This document shows positions 1-5,278 of a DNA stretch of 5,278 nt, piece after piece; positions within the stretch are counted from its first letter, which is position 1, and each line of letters begins with the position of its first letter. Origin of the DNA: Verrucomicrobiota bacterium (lineage in GTDB: Bacteria; Verrucomicrobiota; Verrucomicrobiia; Verrucomicrobiales; DEV007); assembly GCA_027618625.1 (NCBI GenBank), contig JAQCER010000312.1:1-5278 (forward strand). The letters run 5' to 3'. The notes beneath the pieces were generated by a model that saw only the letters and a program-made list of their open reading frames with translations, was not told where the DNA came from and made no database searches. Made by a program: the position numbers and the translations under genes.

Positions 1-329
1 TCGGGGGAGTGCGGGACGAAGGAAGGGGGGTGAGAGCGATGGGCGATTTTTCCGCCATTGATGCTGCGCTGTCGATTTATGAAAGTAAGTCGCTGCGACT
101 GCCCACGACTGCTCAAGGTCTCAAAGCTCTGGTTGATCAGCCAACGATTGCGCCGATCCCAAAGAACTGGAGCCAACAAATGAGGAAGGTTCCCGTTGAT
201 CCCTGGGGCGTTGAGTATAGCTATCGTTTTCCAGGTACCAAAAATGCGGATCGCTATGATATCATTTCGGCCGGGCCCGATGGCATTTTTGACACTACAG
301 ACGATATCGGAAACTGGGACGCTCAGTAA
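1..329 (+). CDS. gspG: Type II secretion major pseudopilin GspG, C-terminal part (5' end outside window)
   Basis: GspG polymerises into the periplasmic pseudopilus that drives T2SS export. The reading frame is open to the left edge (first full codon at 3), and the prepilin leader, the GFTLIE-type cleavage motif and most of the long N-terminal helix are absent, so the gene starts upstream. What remains matches the GspG globular domain: the end of the helix (DFSAIDAALSIYES), the family signature LPTTAQGLKALV near 100-135, a P.P.NW segment, VDPWGVEYSYRFPG (about 196-237), and the ending SAGPDGIFDTTDDIGNWD, which corresponds to the calcium-binding loop of GspG. The GTG at 9 is not a credible start because it would leave a pilin with no membrane helix. 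The gene is first in the visible operon, 31 bases before gspH. The loop is shorter than I remember for proteobacterial GspG and lacks its Gly-Gly pair. The assignment to GspG rather than a type IV pilin rests on the PTT.QGL, DPWG and acidic-loop motifs. Confidence 0.93.
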   Translation, partial: GGVRDEGRGVRAMGDFSAIDAALSIYESKSLRLPTTAQGLKALVDQPTIAPIPKNWSQQMRKVPVDPWGVEYSYRFPGTKNADRYDIISAGPDGIFDTTDDIGNWDAQ

Positions 330-360
330 TCGCTCCATCGCGACAGTCCGATTGAAATAA

Positions 361-897
361 ATGAGAACCAACCGCGGACAGCGCTTATCGACTGGATTCA
401 CGCTCATTGAGATCGTGATCGTGCTGGCGATTCTTGCTTTGATGACGGGGTTGACGGTTCTATCCATTAATTCAGTTTCGAGCGAACGTCAGCTTCGCGG
501 GCCGGCAGAGAATTTTAAAGACTTTGCCAAGCAAGCGAGAATGTTTGCGATCGTCGAGCAGCGTCCCTACCAAGTTTTGATGACGCCGAGATCGATCCGT
601 CTTCAGTCGTCGGGGCAGGTGCTCAATGAGGACTACGTTAACAAAGACGGTGAGCTGAATGAGAATATTCCGTCGATTAAGCGCTATGATCTGGATGATG
701 ATACTCGGATGTTGATTAGACGTTGGCGTGATCAGGATTGGCGGCCAGTGAAGATCGATAGTTGGGTCTTTGAGCACACAGGCATTTGTGAGCCTCTGAG
801 CGTGCGTTTTGAGCGTGTTACAGATGGATCTTTTCTCGAACTCACGTTCAATGCTCTGACGGCCAATGTCGAAAACGAAAACGCCAGGTTTAACTGA
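361..897 (+). CDS. gspH: Type II secretion minor pseudopilin GspH
   Basis: This is a minor pseudopilin, probably part of the pseudopilus tip. The protein has 178 residues, the usual size for GspH. A short basic leader (residues 1-12) ends in glycine and is followed by FTLIEIVIVLAILALMTGL, the classical prepilin cleavage and methylation site with Glu at +5 (E17) and a hydrophobic helix to about residue 33. The next segment (GPAENFKDFAKQARMFAIVE, about 47-66) fits the GspH/FimT pattern of a helix carrying an AR..AI motif. The rest is predicted beta-rich, with scattered charged residues and no cysteine pair (a single Cys late in the protein). The ATG at 361 directly follows an in-frame TAA (358-360), so no earlier start exists. 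No Shine-Dalgarno sequence is visible. It lies between gspG and gspI, where gspH belongs. Family membership is clear from the N-terminus; the choice of GspH over a general FimT-like pilin relies on order and length. Confidence 0.88.
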   Translation: MRTNRGQRLSTGFTLIEIVIVLAILALMTGLTVLSINSVSSERQLRGPAENFKDFAKQARMFAIVEQRPYQVLMTPRSIRLQSSGQVLNEDYVNKDGELNENIPSIKRYDLDDDTRMLIRRWRDQDWRPVKIDSWVFEHTGICEPLSVRFERVTDGSFLELTFNALTANVENENARFN

Positions 898-900
898 ACG

Positions 901-1317
901 ATGCAACGAAAGACGAGAAACGATCCCGATGGTTTCATCCTGCTGGAAGTCCTGCTGGCGATCGCGCTGTTTGGGGTCGCCGGGCTTGGATTGGTCAAAG
1001 CGTTGAACTTCAGTGCGCAGGCGGCGGTCGAAAGTCAGCTTGATATTCGCATGATGATGCGGCTTCAATCTGCGCTGACGCTGGCCAGTAAGGCGCAGCA
1101 ACTGGAGGAATACGAAATCGTATCGGACCCTGATGAGATGGGAGTGCAGGTGCTGACGAAAGTCGAGGAAATGCCCGAGGAATTCCTGATGAACGAAGAA
1201 GGTCAGGAGTTGCAGGATATGTGGCTCATTACGGTCAAGGCATTTTGGAACCGCAACGGAGACGACGGAGAGATGGAGGCGCAGACGTGGCGCTACGGTC
1301 CCCTCTATTCACAGTAA
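901..1317 (+). CDS. gspI: Type II secretion minor pseudopilin GspI
   Basis: GspI is the core minor pseudopilin that nucleates the GspI-J-K tip complex. The protein has 138 residues, close to the family's usual 120-130. The leader (residues 1-11) ends in glycine, followed by FILLEVLLAIALFGVAGLGLVKAL, with Glu at +5 (E16). The LLEVL.A.A.F pattern is typical of GspI. The membrane helix continues into the amphipathic SAQAAVESQLDIRMMMRLQSALTLA. The C-terminal half is strongly acidic, with many Glu (for example VEEMPEEFLMNEEGQELQ), and ends in a beta-like segment (MWLITVKAFWNRNGDDGEME). The ATG lies three bases after the gspH stop (895-897), so translational coupling is likely. Only a weak upstream purine stretch (CAGG near 885) is present. 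GspI is a short pseudopilin with few unique motifs, and its position between gspH and gspJ adds much of the confidence. Confidence 0.87.
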   Translation: MQRKTRNDPDGFILLEVLLAIALFGVAGLGLVKALNFSAQAAVESQLDIRMMMRLQSALTLASKAQQLEEYEIVSDPDEMGVQVLTKVEEMPEEFLMNEEGQELQDMWLITVKAFWNRNGDDGEMEAQTWRYGPLYSQ

Positions 1318-1335
1318 ACCAGCTTTAGTCGAAAC

Positions 1336-2265
1336 GTGAAAGGCAACGAACACAACCAGCAGAGTCGGCGATACAATGAGGGTTTTACCCTCATTGAGGT
1401 TGTGCTTGGGCTGGCGTTGCTGGCACTGTTGATAGGCGGGGTGTTTGCGGTGGCGCGTGGATCGTTAAAGGTGGCGAGTGAAGTCACGGAGAATCAGCAG
1501 TATTCGATGAAGATTCACAGCTATCTTGAACTGCTGCGCCGCACGTTCGAAGGGATGCCAGGCAATGGTCAGGTCTTGCTGCGACCGCTGGATGCGAGAG
1601 GCAGTGAGTCCGAGATCGCATTCATTGAGTATCCATTGGCCTTTGCCTGGTCAGGAATTCCCGCAGGGTCGAAAGCGATCGTCCTGCGCACGGTGACGAC
1701 TCCCAATGGCTGGCTGGAGTCTCGGATTTTCTATCTCGATGAAGAGCAGTCTGCCGAATACATCAATGACAAGCGTCTCGACGAGTCGGCTCCGAACTTG
1801 ATGATCATGGATCAGATGAAAATGTTGCAATGGCGCGTTTATGATCAGCGCAACGAGGAATGGGTGACGGAATGGGACGAGCAGACCGCACGTCCTTCGT
1901 TGATCGAGTTGAATGTCCAGTTTCTGGACGGCTCGAACCCGGTGGCAGTGGTTTTCTGGATACCGACCGTCGTGAATCCCGAAGAAGTGGTGCGCGCCGC
2001 CAATACCGGAGCACCAGGTGCTGGAGGAGGCGGGGCTGGACCGGGTGGGGGACAAGGTGAAGGTGGCCAGGGCGGGCCCGGTGCTGACGGCGGCGGTGGG
2101 CCGGGAGGCGGACGTGGAGGTCAACCTGGCCAAGGCGGAGGTCGTGGCGGCCAAGGTGGCGGTGGTAGGGGAAATGGTGGCGGTGGTGGCCGTGGCCCCG
2201 GCGGCGGGGGTGGTGGCGGCGGTGGCGGAGTTCCTGGCGTGCCCGGAGCAGGAGGAGGCCGGTGA
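1336..2265 (+). CDS. gspJ: Type II secretion minor pseudopilin GspJ with glycine-rich C-terminal extension
   Basis: GspJ is a minor pseudopilin that binds GspI and GspK at the pseudopilus tip. The start is GTG at 1336; the frame is closed by the gspI stop at 1315-1317 and this is the only start codon before the cleavage motif. The 16-residue leader ends EG and is followed by FTLIEVVLGLALLALLIGG with Glu at +5 (E21). The globular domain (about 40-215) contains LLRRTFEGM (about 71) and a late segment, LQWRVYDQRNEEWVTEWDEQ then PSLIELNVQFLDG and AVVFWIP, which fits the conserved C-terminal strands of GspJ. A normal GspJ would end near residue 215-220. This one continues with about 85 residues (225-309), roughly two thirds glycine with some Arg, Gln and Pro, giving 309 residues in all. 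The frame is intact, so the tail is a true extension and not read-through of a frameshift. It would be periplasmic. GspJ identity is firm; the role of the tail is unknown. Confidence 0.9.
   Translation: MKGNEHNQQSRRYNEGFTLIEVVLGLALLALLIGGVFAVARGSLKVASEVTENQQYSMKIHSYLELLRRTFEGMPGNGQVLLRPLDARGSESEIAFIEYPLAFAWSGIPAGSKAIVLRTVTTPNGWLESRIFYLDEEQSAEYINDKRLDESAPNLMIMDQMKMLQWRVYDQRNEEWVTEWDEQTARPSLIELNVQFLDGSNPVAVVFWIPTVVNPEEVVRAANTGAPGAGGGGAGPGGGQGEGGQGGPGADGGGGPGGGRGGQPGQGGGRGGQGGGGRGNGGGGGRGPGGGGGGGGGGVPGVPGAGGGR
2008..2262 (+). repeat. Glycine-rich low-complexity coding region (tail of GspJ)
   Basis: These 85 codons, residues 225-309 of GspJ, encode 57 glycines by my count, five arginines, several Gln and Pro, and only one Glu and one Asp. 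There is a run of ten glycines at residues 289-298, and the end reads VPGVPGAGGGR. The heptad GGGRGGQ occurs twice (2104-2124 and 2134-2154), with different third bases at five of seven codons, so the peptide pattern is kept while the DNA has diverged. GGN codons are mixed and no long perfect DNA repeat is present. Long apparent reading frames in other frames across this stretch are side effects of its composition. Confidence 0.9.
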
Positions 2266-2337
2266 GTTTCGATCGTCTAGGTTTTTCACTGGCAAAACTT
2301 GCCAAATGCATCGCACGTAACTTTTCTTGGAATTTTA

Positions 2338-3318
2338 ATGAATTTTAGTAATCAGCTGAAAAAGAGAGCTCGTTCGGAGCGCGCAGCCGCCCTGATCACG
2401 GTGTTCTGGCTGATTGCCGTGCTCAGTCTGCTGATTTTTACCACCGTCCGGGTGCTCCGGAACGATGTTCGGCTTACGATCAGCCAGAAGAAGGCCTTCA
2501 GGGCCACGCAGTTAGCAGAAATGGGCATCGCTGTGGGCGTGAACCCGAGCACCAAGGAAATCGACTATTTGCTGCTCAACCGCCAGATCAGTGACGACGA
2601 GCATTTCAACGTAAAGATTCGAGGTGAGGGCGGGAAATTTAACATCAATGCCATTCTTCAGCAGGCAGGCGAGGGGGACACTCTCCTGGAGGACATTTTC
2701 GCCCAGTGGCTGTCGGGAACCGACGAAGCGTTCGCTGAACGGGAATTCAGGGATTTGGCGAGCGCCTTGGTAGATGCCTTGAGGGATTGGGTGGATCCAG
2801 ATGATTTGGCCGGGCTGAATGGAGCTGAGAATGAGTATTATTTTGAATTGGGCTACGAAAACTACCCTTTCAATCGACCATTTTACTCCCTCGATGAGAT
2901 ACTGCTGGTGCGCGGAATGGATCAGGTGATCGCTGCAAAGCGCAATTGGCGTGACTTTTTCACCATCTACAGCGGTGGTAAGCTGGACATGAACGAAGCG
3001 GATGCCGAGGCGATCGCGCTTGCCACGGGGGCTGATATCGAGTCAGCTCAGGAGCTGGTGGAGCTGCGATGGGGGCCAGACAAGATCGACGACACCGAGG
3101 ACGACTATAAATTCAACAGCCTGGCCGAGGTTTTTTCGATTCTCGGTGTGCTGGAAGATCCGATCTTGCAAAGCAGGCTCACTCTGAACGACAACACGAA
3201 GCGCATCGAGAGCATCGGCACGGTCGGAGACTTTCGCAAGAAAATCGAAATCGTGATCCGGACGCAAGGGCGCACACCACAGATTCTAAGCCGGGAGGAA
3301 GTTCCCCTTTTTGATTAA
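2338..3318 (+). CDS. gspK: Type II secretion minor pseudopilin GspK
   Basis: GspK is the large minor pseudopilin that caps the pseudopilus tip. From ATG 2338 it has 326 residues, normal for GspK. The N-terminus is a basic leader (KKRARSER) followed by AAALITVFWLIAVLSLLIF, which aligns with the GspK-type RG.ALITVL site. GspK characteristically lacks Glu at +5, and here +5 is Thr (T21). The -1 glycine is replaced by Ala (A16). Conserved GspK segments follow: GGKFNIN (near 97-103), LRDWVDPDD (148-156), NGAENEYY (161-168), NRPFYSLDEILLVRGMD (ends at 195) and the GGKLDMNEADAEAIA block (from 213), part of the alpha-helical SAM-like insertion domain. An in-frame TTG at 2299 would add 13 residues, including a hydrophobic stretch ahead of the basic leader; I prefer ATG 2338, which has only a weak TGGA six bases upstream. 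The gene is separated from gspJ by 72 bases and its stop abuts the next ATG. Confidence 0.92.
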   Translation: MNFSNQLKKRARSERAAALITVFWLIAVLSLLIFTTVRVLRNDVRLTISQKKAFRATQLAEMGIAVGVNPSTKEIDYLLLNRQISDDEHFNVKIRGEGGKFNINAILQQAGEGDTLLEDIFAQWLSGTDEAFAEREFRDLASALVDALRDWVDPDDLAGLNGAENEYYFELGYENYPFNRPFYSLDEILLVRGMDQVIAAKRNWRDFFTIYSGGKLDMNEADAEAIALATGADIESAQELVELRWGPDKIDDTEDDYKFNSLAEVFSILGVLEDPILQSRLTLNDNTKRIESIGTVGDFRKKIEIVIRTQGRTPQILSREEVPLFD

Positions 3319-4569
3319 ATGAGCAACAGTCCAGCCAGTTCCAACAAGAAAGCGGAAGCCGCCACCATCTGTCTCCCCGGAGAAGATGGCTGGGAGCGCT
3401 GGAAACCATCCGCTGATGGCTACCAGCTATCGGAAAAAGTGGCCACTGCCGATGGCGGTTCTGCGGCATCCTTCAAGGAGATTCAAGTGTACGGATTTCC
3501 GGTAACTGCGGCATACGCCATTCCGATCTGGGCGTCGACGGCAGATGAAAATCTTCTGAGCAGTGTGGTCGACATGCAGCTGGAAAAGCTGGGGATGCGC
3601 CCGGAGTCGATCGCCGGCAAGCTGGTTGATTACACCGTGGTGGATCGCGAGGAAGCGCAGACGCTGACTTTGGCCACCGTACTGGATAGCGCGTTCAAGC
3701 ATGAACTGCCGAAAGGCGGCGCACGTGATTTTGAGGCATCGCCAGCGCTGTTTTATTTGCCCGAGAACCAGGTGGTGCTGTGGAAGGAACTCGGCAAGCT
3801 GGTGGTGGCGATCACGCGCCGGGACATGCTGGTGTATTTTCAGGGCCTGACGGCTTCGCGCGTCGATGCAGGTGTGGTGCATGAATTGAACTGCCTGCTC
3901 ATGCAGCTGGGCATGCAGAAAGTGGTGGAGCAGATCGATGGTGTGACGCTGTGGACGGATGCTGTCGATGAAGGTGTCGACGCCCTTTTGTCCGACACGT
4001 TTGAGTGCAAAGTGCATCACCAGAAGCGGCCGGCACCAGTCTTGCCGCTACAGAATTCCACGCTGTTGCCCACGGAAGTGGCGCTTGACCGGATCGAGGC
4101 GAAGAAGCGGCAGAAGATCAAGAATGTGCTATTGCTTGCGGGGCTCGCCTACTGTGCGATTGCGGCGATCTTCGTGGCAAGGTATTTGATCGATGTCAAA
4201 GAAGTCAACGAGCTGAAGAAAGTGGCCGCGAGCAAGCAGCGCTACTTTGATCTGGTGCCCAGAGTGCAGGGAATGTGGGGAGTTGCACTGGAGACGATGG
4301 ACGTCGATCGTTATCCGCTCGAGGTTTTCAATCGGATCGTGGGGCCGCTGAAGCAGCTGGAACAGGTCAACCTTGAGGCGTTCAACATCAGTTCCAACAA
4401 GGTTCAGGTCTCGGGTTTGGCAAAGGATGCGGCAATGGCGATCCAATTCCAGCAGCAGATCAAGGATCACAAGGATCTCCAGGACTTCGAGTGGCAAATG
4501 CCCCAACCGACCCCGGAACGCCGAACGGGCAGATTTCGGTTTCAGCTCAACGGAGAGAGGAACTACTAA
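3319..4569 (+). CDS. gspL: GspL-like (PilM/PilN-type) inner-membrane assembly protein
   Basis: GspL links the cytoplasmic GspE ATPase to the inner-membrane platform. This 416-residue protein has the GspL layout: a cytoplasmic N-terminal region (1-266), a basic KKRQKIK stretch, one membrane helix at about 269-287 (NVLLLAGLAYCAIAAIFVA), a short helical segment, and a periplasmic domain (about 330-416). The latter has the pattern seen in GspL/PilN ferredoxin-like domains: LEVFNRIVGPLKQ, VNLEAFNISSNKVQVSGLA, then a helix and RFRFQL. In the cytoplasmic part, FPVTAAYAIPIWASTADENLLSSVVDMQLEKLGM resembles the segment after the first strands of the GspL actin-like domain. No clear nucleotide-binding motif is visible, which is also usual for GspL. 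The ATG at 3319 touches the gspK stop (TAAATG), indicating coupling; a GGAGG at 3294-3298 lies too far upstream to be a normal ribosome binding site. Sequence identity to known GspL is weak by eye; order and topology carry the call. Confidence 0.75.
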   Translation: MSNSPASSNKKAEAATICLPGEDGWERWKPSADGYQLSEKVATADGGSAASFKEIQVYGFPVTAAYAIPIWASTADENLLSSVVDMQLEKLGMRPESIAGKLVDYTVVDREEAQTLTLATVLDSAFKHELPKGGARDFEASPALFYLPENQVVLWKELGKLVVAITRRDMLVYFQGLTASRVDAGVVHELNCLLMQLGMQKVVEQIDGVTLWTDAVDEGVDALLSDTFECKVHHQKRPAPVLPLQNSTLLPTEVALDRIEAKKRQKIKNVLLLAGLAYCAIAAIFVARYLIDVKEVNELKKVAASKQRYFDLVPRVQGMWGVALETMDVDRYPLEVFNRIVGPLKQLEQVNLEAFNISSNKVQVSGLAKDAAMAIQFQQQIKDHKDLQDFEWQMPQPTPERRTGRFRFQLNGERNY

Positions 4570-4575
4570 CGTGCT

Positions 4576-5278
4576 ATGGCCAAACTGAAACCCAGTGAAT
4601 TTCGATTACTCCTGCTGTTCGGCATCGTGGCATTCTTGCTGGTGAACGCGTATGGCTACAAGGAGCTGACTGCCCGGCACAATGCTCTGATTGCTCAAAG
4701 AGAGCAGCTCAAGGGGAGGCTGCAGACAGCGGATGTCTACCAGCGACAGGAAGCAGAATCCGTACAGAAAGAACAGTGGCTGATGAGCCGGGTGAAGGTC
4801 TTCCGTTCTCAGGATGAGATGAAGACCTACCTGCTCAGGCTGGTAGAGCAGCGTGCGAGTTCTTTCAACCTGGTGCCTGAGCTGCAGCCAAGAGAGCCCG
4901 AGCTGAAGGATGGCTACATGCGGTCAATCCTTGAGGTGAAACTTTCCGGTACCATCGATCAGTTGTTACCGCTCGTGTTCTCGCTGCAGGATCCTGAGGA
5001 TTTCCGCTCGATCACCTCATTCGACCTCAAGTCCAAGCCGAAAGAGCCGACCACGCTCTTCCTGGAATTTACCATCGAGCAATGGTGGAATCCGGACAGC
5101 CCTGAGCTGATTGCCAGCGGTGCTGCGGCACCCGTGGTCGAGATGCCTGCTCCGGTGGTCGCCCCGGCTGGCGGAGTCATGCCGCCCAAGCCCAAGCCTG
5201 CGGATGAAGCTGAAGCTGAGCCTGAGCCTGAAGCTGAGCCTGAGCCTGAAGCTGAGCCTGAGCCTGAAGCTGAGCCTG
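4576..5278 (+). CDS. GspM/PilO-like inner-membrane protein (3' end outside window)
   Basis: This frame stays open from ATG 4576 to the right edge (234 full codons). The product begins MAKLKPSEFR, followed by one membrane helix (about 10-28, LLLLFGIVAFLLVNAYGY), a charged helical, probably coiled-coil region (about 29-70, with ARHNALIAQREQLKGRLQ), and a compact domain at about 75-170. The segments MKTYLLRLVEQRASSFNLVPE, YMRSILEVKLSGTIDQLLPLVFSLQ and TTLFLEFTIEQWW are what one expects from the ferredoxin-like domain of GspM or PilO. Such proteins pair with GspL/PilN in the membrane platform, and the gene lies six bases after the gspL-like gene. From about residue 178 it changes to an Ala-Pro-Val linker and then, from 213, a perfect EAEPEP repeat. 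That tail is unusual, since typical GspM (about 160-180 residues) has none. A purine stretch (GGAGAGAGG, 4552-4560) upstream is rather distant. The GTG at 4571 is in another frame. The role is inferred from position and topology. Confidence 0.72.
   Translation, partial: MAKLKPSEFRLLLLFGIVAFLLVNAYGYKELTARHNALIAQREQLKGRLQTADVYQRQEAESVQKEQWLMSRVKVFRSQDEMKTYLLRLVEQRASSFNLVPELQPREPELKDGYMRSILEVKLSGTIDQLLPLVFSLQDPEDFRSITSFDLKSKPKEPTTLFLEFTIEQWWNPDSPELIASGAAAPVVEMPAPVVAPAGGVMPPKPKPADEAEAEPEPEAEPEPEAEPEPEAEP
5212..5278 (+). repeat. 18-bp perfect tandem repeat encoding EAEPEP, at least 3.7 copies, cut by window edge
   Basis: The unit GAAGCTGAGCCTGAGCCT occurs at 5212-5229, 5230-5247 and 5248-5265, and a fourth copy runs for 13 bases to the window end. 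All visible copies are identical. It is in frame with the GspM-like gene and encodes Glu-Ala-Glu-Pro-Glu-Pro, giving a strongly acidic, extended periplasmic tail. An extra GAAGCT precedes the first unit. Identity at the DNA level points to recent expansion by slippage, and copy number may vary between strains. The total copy number cannot be known from this window. Confidence 0.97.

Noticed and set aside
9..11. GTG as the start of a complete 106-residue gene
   Set aside because: The protein would be a GspG globular domain with no prepilin leader or membrane helix; the frame is open to the left edge, so the gene is simply cut by the window.
472..1101. Long minus-strand open frame opposite gspH and gspI
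   Set aside because: It lies entirely opposite two well-supported pseudopilin genes, and its product shows no recognisable domain or plausible composition (rich in Arg, His, Gln, as expected for an antisense shadow).
2291..2303. Small inverted repeat GGCAA-AAC-TTGCC between gspJ and gspK
   Set aside because: A five-base stem without a following T-run is too weak for a terminator, and a single copy gives no support for an operator.
1651..2320. Overlapping open frames on both strands over the end of gspJ
   Set aside because: The glycine-rich GGN codons give stop-poor shadow frames (Ala/Val-rich on the plus strand, Thr/Ala- or His/Arg-rich on the minus strand). No family motif is seen.
2299..2337. 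TTG start giving a GspK 13 residues longer
   Set aside because: It places a hydrophobic stretch before the basic leader and has a poorer start codon; ATG 2338 gives a normal prepilin-type leader.
3427..4020. Minus-strand open frame opposite the gspL-like gene
   Set aside because: Antisense shadow with His/Gln/Arg-rich product and no recognisable motif, inside a gene that fits the operon.
4571..4573. GTG just before the gspM-like gene
   Set aside because: It is not in frame with the long open frame starting at 4576.
5212..5278. Tandem repeat as a possible CRISPR array or mobile-element end
   Set aside because: The units are directly adjacent with no spacers, are in frame and encode a regular peptide repeat.

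Overview
The window is a stretch of a single plus-strand operon for the pseudopilus and inner-membrane platform of a type II secretion system (T2SS). The gene order is gspG (5' end missing), gspH, gspI, gspJ, gspK, a gspL-like gene and a gspM-like gene (3' end missing). This G-H-I-J-K-L-M order is the classical T2SS order. GspG (major pseudopilin), GspH, GspI, GspJ and GspK can be recognised from their own motifs. The last two genes are assigned mainly from position, membrane topology and weak fold-level similarity to GspL/PilN and GspM/PilO.

Layout: 1-329 is the C-terminal part of GspG with its acidic loop; 361-897 is GspH; 901-1317 is GspI; 1336-2265 is GspJ with an unusual 85-residue glycine-rich tail; 2338-3318 is GspK; 3319-4569 is the GspL-like assembly protein (cytoplasmic domain, one membrane helix, periplasmic domain); 4576 to the window end is a GspM/PilO-like protein whose C-terminus turns into an acidic-proline tail coded by a perfect 18-bp tandem repeat that runs off the edge. 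Gaps between genes are 0 to 72 bases. I see no terminator, promoter, RNA gene, mobile element or CRISPR array, and nothing convincing on the minus strand.

How they work together (family knowledge): GspH, I, J and K form the tip complex that primes the GspG pseudopilus. GspL and GspM form the inner-membrane platform that connects the GspE ATPase to pseudopilus assembly, which pushes folded substrates through the outer-membrane secretin GspD. GspC, D, E, F and the prepilin peptidase are not in this window and would have to lie elsewhere.

Organism: a Gram-negative (diderm) bacterium of moderate GC. The GspG ending of the 'SAGPDG...DDI' type, the divergent GspL/GspM pair and the near absence of Shine-Dalgarno sequences fit the Verrucomicrobiota-Planctomycetota group, with Verrucomicrobiota my first guess. 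This is an inference from general resemblance, not from a marker gene. The system itself is known. The less ordinary parts are the low-complexity tails on GspJ and the GspM-like protein, the missing cleavage-site glycine in GspK and the altered acidic loop of GspG.
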